From CAYMUC01 sp964471865 (lineage in GTDB: Bacteria > Actinomycetota > Acidimicrobiia > Acidimicrobiales > Ilumatobacteraceae): a stretch of 30,796 nt of DNA. The stretch is taken from positions 1 through 30,796 of the forward strand of contig CAYYHU010000025.1 of assembly GCA_964471865.1 (NCBI GenBank), given 5' to 3'. Positions 7,309 through 16,065 of this stretch are shown here, piece after piece. The stretch's first letter is position 1, and each line of letters starts with the position of its first letter. Both the position numbers and the translations under genes were made by a program. A model generated the notes under the pieces. It did not search any database and was not told the DNA's origin. It worked only from the letters and a program-made list of their open reading frames with translations.

Positions 7309-8040
7309 TCACAAACCCCGAAAGACCGCTGGCCTCTTGTCGAGGAATGCTTGTCGCCCCTCGACCGCGTCCTGACTGGCCCATGCTGCGGCGCGGGCGG
7401 CTTCGACTGCGGGGTCGTCGTGAATACCTGATCCTTGAGCTTCGAGGGCCCGTTTGTGGGCGATGATGCTCAAGGGTGCCAGCTCAGAGATCTCGCGAGC
7501 CCACGACCGGGCACTGTCGAGATCTCCGAGTCGATGCACCCCTCCGAGATCATGCAGATGATCAGCGGTCCGGTTGGTCGCGGCGAGCAGCATCGCCCGG
7601 GCGTTGGGAGGTCCGAACTCGTGGCTGAGACGACTCACGGTCCAGGGATCCACTGCGAGACCGAGGCGTGCCGCGGGGATTCCGAACACGGAGGTAGGGC
7701 TTGCGACCCGTAGATCACATGCGATCGCCAACTGGGTACCCGCACCCAGTGCGGGACCGTCGACAGCCGCGATCGTCACGGCGTCGAGGCTGGTGAGGCG
7801 CACCAACACCTGGGACAACGCCGAAGCGAAGTCGTCATGATCGACCCCGGTCAGATCGGCTCCGGCGCAGAACGCGGGAGGGCTGCCGGTCAACACGACC
7901 ACGCGCACCCCGTTGACGCCGACGTCCTCCAAGGCCGCATCGAGAGCGAGCAGCGTGGCGTGGTCCACGGCATTGCGCCGGTGTGGCCGGTCGATGGTGA
8001 TCTCGGCGACCAGGTCGGTGACCTCACAGCGAACCGTCAT
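7309..8040 (-). CDS. echA6: EchA6-like crotonase-family protein (probably non-hydratase)
   Basis: A 243-residue crotonase-fold protein, the same length as I recall for mycobacterial EchA6. The oxyanion-hole segments FCAGADL and GPALGAG are present. However, the positions that carry the two catalytic glutamates in enoyl-CoA hydratases read FGIPAARLGLAVDPWTVSRL, with no glutamate. This segment and the C-terminal WASQD...KRPAVFRG strongly resemble EchA6, an acyl-CoA binding protein that lacks hydratase activity and hands acyl chains to FAS-II/mycolate synthesis. The start ATG at 8040 is preceded at 7 bases by TACGGT; a longer reading to 8181 is not supported. It is convergent with the sortase gene and divergent from a small membrane protein gene. 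The ligand is unknown; generic annotation would be enoyl-CoA hydratase. Confidence 0.8.
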   Translation of the reverse strand: MTVRCEVTDLVAEITIDRPHRRNAVDHATLLALDAALEDVGVNGVRVVVLTGSPPAFCAGADLTGVDHDDFASALSQVLVRLTSLDAVTIAAVDGPALGAGTQLAIACDLRVASPTSVFGIPAARLGLAVDPWTVSRLSHEFGPPNARAMLLAATNRTADHLHDLGGVHRLGDLDSARSWAREISELAPLSIIAHKRALEAQGSGIHDDPAVEAARAAAWASQDAVEGRQAFLDKRPAVFRGL

Positions 8041-8047
8041 GGTGTGG

Positions 8048-8053
8048 ACCGTA
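8048..8053 (-). promoter_or_regulatory. Candidate -10 element of the EchA6-like gene (leaderless)
   Basis: TACGGT on the minus strand, 7 bases from the ATG at 8040, with no Shine-Dalgarno site between. Confidence 0.5.
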
Positions 8054-8123
8054 CCGGGCCCGCAGCGACCCCGTCGGTCTGATGAAGTGGCGTCACCCGA
8101 CTCGCTCGGGCCAAGGTGGAGCC

Positions 8124-8384
8124 ATGAACACCGACTCCGATCCGGTCCGCGCCCGCCGCCGGCAGGTCGCGCGCTGGACACTGCTCGCGAATCGGATCGG
8201 ATATCTCCTCCTCGCCGTGTCGATGGCGGTGTTCGTGATGGCTTTCGCGCTCGGGTTCACACCCGCGATGGTCACCGTGGTGACCGCCACCCTCGTGGCG
8301 GGTTGCATCCTTCTCGCCCCCTCGATCGTGTTGGGGTACGCCGTGAAGGCAGCCGAACGCGAGGACCGAGAACGCGGTCTGTGA
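8124..8384 (+). CDS. Small two-helix membrane protein, unknown function
   Basis: An 86-residue protein starting MNTDSDPVRARRRQVARWTL. A basic N-terminus leads into a first membrane helix (LLANRIGYLLLAVSMAVFVM), a short turn with ALGFTPAMV, a second helix (VVTATLVAGCILLAPSIVLG) and a charged tail ending ERGL. Small proteins of this layout are widespread in actinobacteria but I know no function. An AAGGTGGAG site stands 3 to 10 bases ahead of the ATG, so this gene, unlike several neighbours, looks leadered. It lies divergent from the crotonase gene and 56 bases before tetR, on the same strand. Confidence 0.7.
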   Translation: MNTDSDPVRARRRQVARWTLLANRIGYLLLAVSMAVFVMAFALGFTPAMVTVVTATLVAGCILLAPSIVLGYAVKAAEREDRERGL

Positions 8385-8427
8385 CCGGCCCTGTCCCGGC
8401 ACGGATCCCGCCGATCGATCGACTCGC

Positions 8428-8433
8428 TACCCT
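8428..8433 (+). promoter_or_regulatory. Candidate -10 element of tetR (leaderless)
   Basis: TACCCT with 7 bases to the ATG at 8441 and no ribosome-binding site between. This decides the start against much longer in-frame readings. Confidence 0.5.
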
Positions 8434-8440
8434 CCCGACC

Positions 8441-9076
8441 ATGGTCGTGCGCCTCCCCGCCTCCGAACGCCGCGAGCAGTTGCTCCATGTGGCGCTCGAG
8501 ACCTTCGCTCGTCAGGGGTATCACGGAACCTCCATGAACGATGTCGCGCGCGCGGCGGGTGTCACCAAGCCAGTGCTCTATCAGCATTTCGGTTCCAAAC
8601 GCGAGCTCTACCGTTCGCTGCTCGAAGCCGTGGGCGAACGACTGATCTCGAGCATCACCGCCGCAACCGCTGATGCCCCCGATGGACGTGTCCAGACCGA
8701 ACGGGGCTTTGGCGCTTACTTCGGATGGGTCTCTCGAGATCCCGATGCCTTTCGCCTGTTGTTCGGCTCCGGGGCCCGTCGCGATGACGAATTCAACGAC
8801 GCAGTGCGGCGCTTCACCGCCGAGGCTGCCGCCGTCATCGCCCCCCTGATCGCTGTCGATATCGACCCTGAACACCAGTCGACGATTGCGTTCGGTCTCG
8901 TCGGTCTCGCCGAGGGGGTGAGCCGCCGACTTCTCGACAACGGTCTCGCTTTCGACTCCGACACCGTGGCCCGTCAGGTCAGCGAACTGGCGTGGGCCGG
9001 TCTTCGAGGTCTGGGGCGCGTCGAGACCACGGTGGTCTCAGCGACGGCTCACGAACGCAGCACCGGCCCGCGATAG
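8441..9076 (+). CDS. TetR/AcrR-family transcriptional regulator
   Basis: A 211-residue one-component repressor. The N-terminal domain has the family pattern: ERREQLLHVALETFARQGYHGTS (9-31 region), then the helix-turn-helix MNDVARAAGVTKPVLYQHF (32-50), then GSKRELYRSLLEAV. The C-terminal ligand domain (about 65-200) contains YFGWVSRDPDAFRLLFGSG and a GLVGLAEGVSRR helix, typical of actinobacterial TetR proteins near lipid genes. The ligand and targets are unknown; the divergent EchA6-like gene one gene upstream is a possible target by position only. Its 3' end overlaps the 3' end of lhr on the other strand by 28 bases. Confidence 0.85.
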   Translation: MVVRLPASERREQLLHVALETFARQGYHGTSMNDVARAAGVTKPVLYQHFGSKRELYRSLLEAVGERLISSITAATADAPDGRVQTERGFGAYFGWVSRDPDAFRLLFGSGARRDDEFNDAVRRFTAEAAAVIAPLIAVDIDPEHQSTIAFGLVGLAEGVSRRLLDNGLAFDSDTVARQVSELAWAGLRGLGRVETTVVSATAHERSTGPR

Positions 9077-12000
9077 CCGTCCGCGAATCCGACCCGGCGC
9101 AGCATCTCGAGCAGGTCGGGGTGTTGGGCGATCGGATCGCCTTCGACCTTGCGGATCTCGACGGAACGAAGGCGCCGACGTCGCACGAGATCCGCCAATG
9201 CCCCCGCCCACACTTCACCGGCAGACTCGGCTGCAGGGAACCGCACCAGGTGATGACTGCGCCGGTCGAACCAGACCAGAGGCACCCCACCCCACGACAC
9301 GACCAGCGCCCCGGCCGAGCGGGCTGGTCGGCCAGGTGAATCCGGCCAAGGCAACGCCGCTCCAAAGGGTTGGGCGGGGTCGGTGGCGGCGAGCACCACG
9401 GGTTCGGGACGATCGACGGGATCGACGAGCGGGTCGAACGGATCGGGAGCGTCTCGTTCTGAACGCAGCCGATCCACGGCTCCCGCCAACGCGAACTGGG
9501 CGGCACCAAGACCTGCCACGAAATAGCCTCGGCGCACCTGACCGCGTTCCTCGAGGACTTTCAGCACCCCGTACAGGGCACTGAAACCTCCCGGGACTCC
9601 CTCGGCGTTGACAGCTTCGCGAGTCACGATCCCGTGGCGCTCGAGAAGTTGAAGAGCCACGGCGACGAGTCCTTCGGTGGTGGTGACCCCGCCGCCACCC
9701 AGGCCGGATACCAGGGACCACCGTCCGGCTCCGGTGGGAGGACCGAGCCGGGTCAGGCGCGCTGGGCGTCTGGGGCCTCGGGTTCGGCGTGTCGGCTGGG
9801 ACCGGGATGCGGTTCCCGAACGGAGCGCTCGCAGCGGAGCCAGGGTGTCGTTGGTGACCTCCCCCGCCCACACGAGATCCCACAGCGCGGCGAGGATCTC
9901 GGCATCGGTGGCTGCGGGGAGTGCAGCTCGTAACGAGTTCCAAAAACTGGCGCCCCGCTCAGCGAGAACCAGACGGATCGCGTCGTGGAACGCTCCGTCG
10001 GGCCGCTCGATGTCTTCCCAGCCCGCTCGCAACGTCTCGACCTGATCAGCGAAACACAAGCGCACCCGCCCGTCCTGGGACCCGATCGCTCCCGCGCCGA
10101 TCCAGACCAGTTCCCCGGCTGCGCAGAGTTCATCGAGATCGGCTGCGCGCACCGGATCCACCCGTGCGCCCAGAACGTCGACTTCGAGGGTGGACGCGAC
10201 CAGCGATGCGCCAGCGAGTTGTCCGAGGGACTCCACCAGAGCATCGAGGCCCCGGCGCTCGCGACCAATTCCATGCCATCCGAGCAGGAAGCGGGCGAAA
10301 GCACCCTGATCGACGGGTTCGACCTCGCGACGCAGGCGCGCGATCGAACGTCGACGAAGTTGGCGCAAAACATCGGCATCGCACCATTCCCGTCCCCTTC
10401 CCTCGGGTCGGAATTCGCCGATGACGATGCGGCCATCACCTTCGAGAGCGCTCAAGGCGCCCAGAACCCTCGCCTCGGGTAGACCGAACCGGCGTGCGAC
10501 CTCGGATGCTGTGAAGGGAACATGAGTTCGAGCGAAACGACCGACCAGTTCTTCGAGCGGGCGCGGTGTGGGCTCGGTGAAGGCGCCCGGAAGCCCCAGA
10601 GGTAGCGAACAACCCAGAGCGTCCCGGTACCGAGCGGCATCCTCAGCGGCGGCATACCGCACGACACCGTCGTCGATGGCGAGGCGGATCTCGATCGCTC
10701 GACGCTGTTCGATGAGAGCCGCCAGCCACTCCTGAGCATGCTCTCCATCACATCGCAGGTCGATCTCGGCGGCACTGAGATCACCGACGCGCCGCAAGAC
10801 GTCATGCAACTCGTCGAGATCGCGCGCCCGGCGACCGTCGCTCAAACACTGCAGTTCGAGTTCGACATCGGCGATGACCCCCGGATCGAGGAGTTCACGC
10901 AGTTCCTCGGCCCCGAGAAGATCAGCGAGCAACTCCCGGTCCAAAGCCAACGCTGCCGCCCGTCGTTCGGCGAGGGGGGCGTCGCCCTCGTACATGTAGG
11001 CGGCGATCCAGGAAAACAACAGGCTCTGGGCCATGGGGCTGGCCCGAGGGGTGTCGACAGCGACGAGTCGAATGGCTCGCGAACGCAATCCGGTGAGGAT
11101 CTCGACCAGAGCTGGCACATCGAACACGTCGTTGAGACATTCACGACTGGTTTCGAGCAGGATCGGAAACGCCGGGTATTTCGCCGCAACCGCCAACAAG
11201 TCGGCCGCTTTCTGACGCTGCTGCCACAGCGGTGTGCGCCGGTCGGGTCGACGTTTGGGCAATAGCAGGGCCCGAGCCGCACATTCTCGGAACCGAGCCG
11301 AGAACAGCGCCGTGCGAGGCAGTGAGGACACCACAAGATCCGATGCCTCGTCAGGGGGGACGAGAATCACCTCGAGAGGCAGTTCCTCTGCGGCCTCAGG
11401 GAGGCGGATCACGATTCCGTCATCGCCCCACATGGTCTCCACGGGCACCCCGAAACGGTCCTCGAGGCGATGCTCGATGGCCATGGCCCACGGCGCGTGC
11501 ACCGGGGTACCAAAGGGTGAGTGGATGCAGACCCGCCAGTCGCCGATCTCGTCGCGGAAGCGTTCCACCACGACAGTTCGGTCATCGGGTACCACCCCGG
11601 TCGCGTCGGCCTGCTCGGCGAGGTACGACACGACATTGGTCGCAGCGAAGGGATCGAGCGCATGTTCGGCCCGCAGCCAGTCGATGACGGTGTCGGGATC
11701 TCGGTCGCGCACCGAGCGGATGAATCCACCCAACGCCCGCCCCAACTCGAGGGGGCGCCCCGGACGATCGCCGTGCCAGAACGGCATCTTTCCCGGCTCT
11801 CCGGGCGCGGGCGTCACCGTCACCCGTTCGAAGCTGATGTCTTCGATACGCCATGTGGACGCGCCGAGTAGGAACGTTTCCCCCGGTCGGCTTTCATAGA
11901 CCATCTCTTCGTCGAGTTCACCGACTCGAGTGCCATCGGGAAGGAACACGCCGAACAGGCCGCGGTCGGGAATGGTTCCCCCATTCGTCACCGCTAGTCG

Positions 12001-13569
12001 CTGCGCGCCGTCACGCGCCCGCAGCGTGCCCTCGACTCGATCCCAGACCAACCGGGGTCGCAGCTCGGAGAACTCCTCGCTCGGATAGCGGCCCGACAAC
12101 AGGTCCAACACGTTGGTCAACAGTTCCGCCGACAGCTCGCCAAAGGGTGCTGAGCGGCGCACCATCGCGGCGACGTCCTCGACGCGACAGTCCCCCGTGA
12201 TCGCCACATGGGCGACGATCTGTTGGGCAAGGACATCGAGAGGGTTGCGCAGATATCGGGTGGTTTCGATATCACCGTCGAGCATCCGTCGAGTCACCAC
12301 GGCGGCTTCGAGTAGATCCCCGCGATGTTTGGGATAGATCGTTCCGCGGCTGGGAGCCCCGACCTGGTGGCCGGCGCGACCAATTCGCTGCAACCCCCGA
12401 CTCACCGCTCCGGGCGACTCGACCTGGATCACGAGGTCCACCGCTCCCATGTCGATCCCGAGTTCGAGGCTGCTGGTCGCAACGATGGCGCGGAGATCGC
12501 CCCGTTTGAGTTGGTCCTCGATCACGACGCGTTGTTCTCGGGCGAGCGAACCGTGATGCGCCTTGACGAGTTCGCCCGTGGACTCACCGGTTTCGGGGTC
12601 GATTCCGATGCCCTGGGAGGCAGCGAGTTCGTTCAACTGGGCCGCAAGGCGTTCGGCCTGACGCCGGGCGTTGCAGAACACGATCGTGGACCGATGAGCG
12701 AGGATCTGGGCGAGGATCTCGGGGTACACGCTCGGCCAGATCGAACTACGACGCGGGGTCAACGCGGCGGTGGCGGGTCCACTGGTCAGTTCGGTCACCG
12801 GAGTTCCGAGTTGTCCGAGGTCCTCCACGGGCACCACGACGTCGACCTCGAGGGTCTTGCGCACTCCGGCATCCACGATGCGCACCGGGCGGTTCACGCC
12901 CTGGGAGTCGCGGCCTCCGAGAAACGCAGCGATCTCGCCCAGGGGTCGTTGGGTCGCCGACAACCCGATGCGTTGAGGCGGGGTCTCACAGATCTCCTCG
13001 AGACGTTCGAGCGATACCGCGAGATGCGCGCCCCGCTTGGTCGCAGCCAAAGCGTGAATCTCGTCCACGATGACCGTTTCGACACCAACGAGAGTGGACC
13101 GAGCCTGGGAGGTGAGCATCAGATACAGGCTCTCGGGGGTGGTGATCAAGATGTCGGGGGGACGCCGAACCAGGGACTGGCGGTCTTTGGCGGGGGTGTC
13201 CCCGGTGCGCATTCCGACCACGGGTTCGAACAACTCGACTCCGAGGCGCTGAGCGGCGAGCGAGATCCCGAGCAGCGGAGATCGCAGGTTTTTGTCCACA
13301 TCGAACGCCAGGGCTCGCAGTGGCGACAAGTACAGCACCCGGGTCCGACGGTTCACTTCAGGGACCGGACCGGTGACGAGCCGATCGATCGACGCGAGAA
13401 ATGCCGTGAGGGTCTTGCCGGATCCGGTCGGGGCGCAGATCAGAGTGTTCTCACCCGCCGCGATCGCCGGCCAGCCTTCGACCTGAGGCGGTGTGGGTTC
13501 GGGGAACGAGGTCGCGAACCATTGGCGCACCGCCGGGGAGAACCCCTCGAGCACCGGGTGATCCGCCAT
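9049..13569 (-). CDS. lhr: Lhr-family large ATP-dependent helicase
   Basis: A 1506-residue SF2 helicase, the usual size of the actinobacterial full-length Lhr. Visible motifs are APTGSGKT (46-53), DEIH (169-172), GLSAT (202-206), a motif IV-V region with SLELGID, and QRIGRAGH (394-401). These are followed by a winged-helix domain and the long C-terminal region special to long Lhr proteins. Lhr tracks 3'-5' along single-stranded DNA and unwinds RNA:DNA hybrids, with links to DNA damage repair in mycobacteria. The start at 13569 (MADHPVLEGF) is preceded by TAGCCT at 8 bases; a reading to 13758 crosses into the divergent helicase gene and is unlikely. The tail GYRGPVLRS overlaps the tetR end. 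Confidence 0.93.
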   Translation of the reverse strand: MADHPVLEGFSPAVRQWFATSFPEPTPPQVEGWPAIAAGENTLICAPTGSGKTLTAFLASIDRLVTGPVPEVNRRTRVLYLSPLRALAFDVDKNLRSPLLGISLAAQRLGVELFEPVVGMRTGDTPAKDRQSLVRRPPDILITTPESLYLMLTSQARSTLVGVETVIVDEIHALAATKRGAHLAVSLERLEEICETPPQRIGLSATQRPLGEIAAFLGGRDSQGVNRPVRIVDAGVRKTLEVDVVVPVEDLGQLGTPVTELTSGPATAALTPRRSSIWPSVYPEILAQILAHRSTIVFCNARRQAERLAAQLNELAASQGIGIDPETGESTGELVKAHHGSLAREQRVVIEDQLKRGDLRAIVATSSLELGIDMGAVDLVIQVESPGAVSRGLQRIGRAGHQVGAPSRGTIYPKHRGDLLEAAVVTRRMLDGDIETTRYLRNPLDVLAQQIVAHVAITGDCRVEDVAAMVRRSAPFGELSAELLTNVLDLLSGRYPSEEFSELRPRLVWDRVEGTLRARDGAQRLAVTNGGTIPDRGLFGVFLPDGTRVGELDEEMVYESRPGETFLLGASTWRIEDISFERVTVTPAPGEPGKMPFWHGDRPGRPLELGRALGGFIRSVRDRDPDTVIDWLRAEHALDPFAATNVVSYLAEQADATGVVPDDRTVVVERFRDEIGDWRVCIHSPFGTPVHAPWAMAIEHRLEDRFGVPVETMWGDDGIVIRLPEAAEELPLEVILVPPDEASDLVVSSLPRTALFSARFRECAARALLLPKRRPDRRTPLWQQRQKAADLLAVAAKYPAFPILLETSRECLNDVFDVPALVEILTGLRSRAIRLVAVDTPRASPMAQSLLFSWIAAYMYEGDAPLAERRAAALALDRELLADLLGAEELRELLDPGVIADVELELQCLSDGRRARDLDELHDVLRRVGDLSAAEIDLRCDGEHAQEWLAALIEQRRAIEIRLAIDDGVVRYAAAEDAARYRDALGCSLPLGLPGAFTEPTPRPLEELVGRFARTHVPFTASEVARRFGLPEARVLGALSALEGDGRIVIGEFRPEGRGREWCDADVLRQLRRRSIARLRREVEPVDQGAFARFLLGWHGIGRERRGLDALVESLGQLAGASLVASTLEVDVLGARVDPVRAADLDELCAAGELVWIGAGAIGSQDGRVRLCFADQVETLRAGWEDIERPDGAFHDAIRLVLAERGASFWNSLRAALPAATDAEILAALWDLVWAGEVTNDTLAPLRALRSGTASRSQPTRRTRGPRRPARLTRLGPPTGAGRWSLVSGLGGGGVTTTEGLVAVALQLLERHGIVTREAVNAEGVPGGFSALYGVLKVLEERGQVRRGYFVAGLGAAQFALAGAVDRLRSERDAPDPFDPLVDPVDRPEPVVLAATDPAQPFGAALPWPDSPGRPARSAGALVVSWGGVPLVWFDRRSHHLVRFPAAESAGEVWAGALADLVRRRRLRSVEIRKVEGDPIAQHPDLLEMLRRVGFADGYRGPVLRS

Positions 13570-13577
13570 GTCCGGCG

Positions 13578-13583
13578 AGGCTA
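13578..13583 (-). promoter_or_regulatory. Candidate -10 element of lhr (leaderless)
   Basis: TAGCCT on the minus strand, 8 bases from the lhr ATG, inside the 78-base divergent region shared with the next helicase. Confidence 0.45.
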
Positions 13584-13647
13584 CCGAGACGGTGTCGCGA
13601 GGTGGTCGGTGGTGGGGGGACGTGATCGCATCGGCCGGACGGGAGTG

Positions 13648-15396
13648 ATGAGCCTCGTTGTCGTCGATACCGATGACGGCGAGTTGGGTACCTCTGGGGG
13701 CGAGGCACCAGAATCGGTGGTCCCGATGGCATCGACCCTGCGCCTGCGTCCGTGGCAACGAGACGCGTTCGACCGTTTCACAGCCAGTGAGGCCGCGTCA
13801 TTTCTCGCCGTGGCCACACCCGGTGCTGGAAAGACCACCTTTGCCTTGGCCTGCGCCCGCTGGACCCTGGCGCGCCGCGGCGGCCATGTGATCGTGGTGG
13901 CTCCGACGAGTCATCTCAAGATCCAGTGGACCCAAGCGGCGCACCGTCTCGGACTCCAACTTGATCCGCAGTGGTCTCCCGGACAGGGTCTGGCCCGCGA
14001 TGTCCACGGTCTCGTCACGACGTATCAACAAATCGCCACCGGGGAGGCTGCACAACGCTTGGCCGGACTGTGCGCTGACGGTTTGGTGATACTCGACGAG
14101 ATTCACCACGCCGGAGACGAACGGGCGTGGGGAGATGCCGTTCGACGGGCCTTCGAACCCGCTCACCGACGGCTGTGCCTGTCGGGAACACCATTTCGAA
14201 GCGATACCGCTGCGATCCCCTTCGTTCGCTACGAGGACGACATGGCGGTTGCCGACAGCGAGTACGGCTACGGCGACGCGCTTCGTGACGGTGGCGTCGT
14301 GCGTCCGGTGTACTTCCCCCGCATCGATGGCCAGATGGAGTGGAGCGCTCCCGATGGATCGATCTGGTCGGCCTCGTTCGGGGATGAACTGGATCGCACC
14401 GCCAGCGCGCAACGACTGCGGACCGCTCTGAGCCTCGACGGCGAGTGGCTTCCCGCAGTGCTCCATCAAGCCGATGAACGGCTACGCGCTCTGCGGGTCG
14501 ATCATCCCGATGCTGGTGGTCTCGTGATCGCCGCTGATCAGAATCATGCTCAAGGGATCGCCAATCTTCTGCGACGCCGACTTGCCACCTCGGCCGAGGT
14601 CGTCACCAGCGACGATCCCGGCGCCTCGCGCAAGATCGCCGAGTTCGCTTCTAGCGATGCGGCCTGGCTCGTGGCGGTGCGCATGGTTTCAGAAGGAGTG
14701 GACATTCCCCGACTTCGAGTCGGGGTCTACGCGACCTCGACGAGTACCGAGTTGTTCTTCCGCCAAGCGGTCGGACGGTTCGTGCGCTGGCAGGCCGGTC
14801 GGGCCTCGCAACGGGCCTATGTGTTCATCCCCGATGACCCGCGACTGCGAGCTCACGCCTTCGCGATCGCTGAGACCCGTCGTCACGCCCTCAGACGACC
14901 CAACACCGAGGACGATCCACCAGAGTCACCCAGCCTTGATGACCTCGACACGCCCGTACCCGAGGAGGAACAGCCCGAACAGTTGTCATTGTTCGCAGCC
15001 CTTTCAGCGGTCGCGACCGGAATCGAGGTCCATGGCGTCACCCCAGGGGGTTTGCGCTTCGACGACGAACCCGAAACCCCCGAACCCGACCCCGAGGATG
15101 ATCCCGCCCTCCTGCTCGAGCTTCCGGTGGTGCCCACTGCGGCGGGTCCCGTACATGAGGGCCGGCGCAGTATCGCCGAGATCAAAGAGGAGCTTCGAGA
15201 ACGAAACGACGAGTTGGCGAAGCGTCTCGTGGATCGCACAGGCTGGGGACATGCCCGAGTTCATGGCGAGCTCAACCGTTTGAGCGGTGTCACGAGCGTC
15301 GCCACCGCCACCGTGGACCAACTGAAGCGACGGGCTCGTCAGGCGGAATCGTGGATCGACAGGCTCCGTGGAAGGTCCTCTCGGGGCACCCGGTAG
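13648..15396 (+). CDS. SF2 DEAD/DEAH-type helicase (XPB/UvsW-like)
   Basis: An ATPase of 582 residues from the ATG at 13648; an ATG at 13726 (MASTLRLRPWQ) is a real alternative because the first 26 residues are poorly structured. Motifs: LRPWQRDAF (Q-like, 33-41), ATPGAGKT (56-63), LDEIHHAG (149-156), LSGTPFRSD (178-186), VSEGVDIP (347-354) and RQAVGRFVR (372-380). Motif VI has GRFVR, as in XPB/UvsW-like restriction-type helicases. An acidic linker (about 465-495) precedes a C-terminal helical domain with WGHARVHGELNRLSG. The substrate is unknown; DNA repair or recombination is a family-based guess. It is divergent from lhr, and its stop codon TAG lies inside the next gene's candidate -10. 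Confidence 0.85.
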   Translation: MSLVVVDTDDGELGTSGGEAPESVVPMASTLRLRPWQRDAFDRFTASEAASFLAVATPGAGKTTFALACARWTLARRGGHVIVVAPTSHLKIQWTQAAHRLGLQLDPQWSPGQGLARDVHGLVTTYQQIATGEAAQRLAGLCADGLVILDEIHHAGDERAWGDAVRRAFEPAHRRLCLSGTPFRSDTAAIPFVRYEDDMAVADSEYGYGDALRDGGVVRPVYFPRIDGQMEWSAPDGSIWSASFGDELDRTASAQRLRTALSLDGEWLPAVLHQADERLRALRVDHPDAGGLVIAADQNHAQGIANLLRRRLATSAEVVTSDDPGASRKIAEFASSDAAWLVAVRMVSEGVDIPRLRVGVYATSTSTELFFRQAVGRFVRWQAGRASQRAYVFIPDDPRLRAHAFAIAETRRHALRRPNTEDDPPESPSLDDLDTPVPEEEQPEQLSLFAALSAVATGIEVHGVTPGGLRFDDEPETPEPDPEDDPALLLELPVVPTAAGPVHEGRRSIAEIKEELRERNDELAKRLVDRTGWGHARVHGELNRLSGVTSVATATVDQLKRRARQAESWIDRLRGRSSRGTR

Positions 15397-15399
15397 TCT
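15394..15399 (+). promoter_or_regulatory. Candidate -10 element of the DtxR-family gene (leaderless)
   Basis: TAGTCT begins with the stop codon of the preceding helicase and lies 6 bases before the ATG at 15406. The regulator may therefore have its own promoter despite the 9-base gap. Confidence 0.45.
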
Positions 15400-15405
15400 T
15401 GGGTC

Positions 15406-16065
15406 ATGCCTGGTGCTGGTGAACACCATCCGGCGCTCGAGGAATACTGCGAATGCATCTTCGAGTTGGCCGAGGACGATGTCGACGTCATCCAGGCTCG
15501 TATCGCGGAGCGCCTCGGTGTGACCCGACCCTCGGTCTCGGCCATGATGCGTCGACTCCGCGACGAAGGCTTGATCGCTGCTGGAGATGCGATCGTGCTG
15601 ACTCCGGCGGGTCTCGATCTCGCCACCCGAGTCGTGCGGCGGCACCGACTCGCTGAACGCTTCCTCACCGACGTGCTCGGGCTGTCGTGGGCAGAGGCCC
15701 ATCACGAGGCCGGGAAGTGGGAACACGTGATCTCCGAGCGAGTCGAAACTGCGATGGTGTCGATGCTTGGTGAGCCCACGACCTGCCCACATGGCAATCC
15801 GATCCCCGGTTCGGGCTACACCGCTCCTGCAACGCGGACCCTGGGCGCGGTCGAAGTCGGTGAGTCTTTCACCGTGACTCGGATTCCCGAGGAACTCGAG
15901 TTCACTCCGGGACTCTTGGATTTCCTCGAGACCTCCTCGATTCTTCCCGGACGATCCGGGCAGATCGTCGCCACCTCCCCCGACGGGACCGTGACGGTGG
16001 AGATCGAGGGTCGCAGTATCGGCGTGGGCTCGTTCGCAAGCGCTCGGATCCTCGTCACATCGTGA
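15406..16065 (+). CDS. DtxR/MntR-family metal-dependent regulator
   Basis: A 219-residue iron/manganese-type repressor with three domains: winged helix (about 9-72, with ARIAERLGVTRPSVSAMMRRL), dimer/metal domain (about 73-140, HRLAERFL...NPIPG) and a C-terminal SH3/FeoA-like domain. Aligned by eye with DtxR, the ancillary ligands His80, Glu84 and His99 and the primary Glu106 and His107 are kept. The DtxR Met10 position is Glu13 and the Cys102 position is Gly103; an extra Cys127/His129 pair sits in TTCPHGNPIPG. The metal specificity therefore cannot be read as simply IdeR-like. It would control metal uptake genes; the ZIP transporter at 24722 is a possible but unlinked target. It is coupled to the next lipoprotein by a GTGA overlap. 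Confidence 0.88.
   Translation: MPGAGEHHPALEEYCECIFELAEDDVDVIQARIAERLGVTRPSVSAMMRRLRDEGLIAAGDAIVLTPAGLDLATRVVRRHRLAERFLTDVLGLSWAEAHHEAGKWEHVISERVETAMVSMLGEPTTCPHGNPIPGSGYTAPATRTLGAVEVGESFTVTRIPEELEFTPGLLDFLETSSILPGRSGQIVATSPDGTVTVEIEGRSIGVGSFASARILVTS

Noticed and set aside
12325..13647. In-frame N-terminal extension of the plus-strand helicase
   Set aside because: It would run through the 5' part of lhr on the other strand; all helicase motifs begin after 13700.
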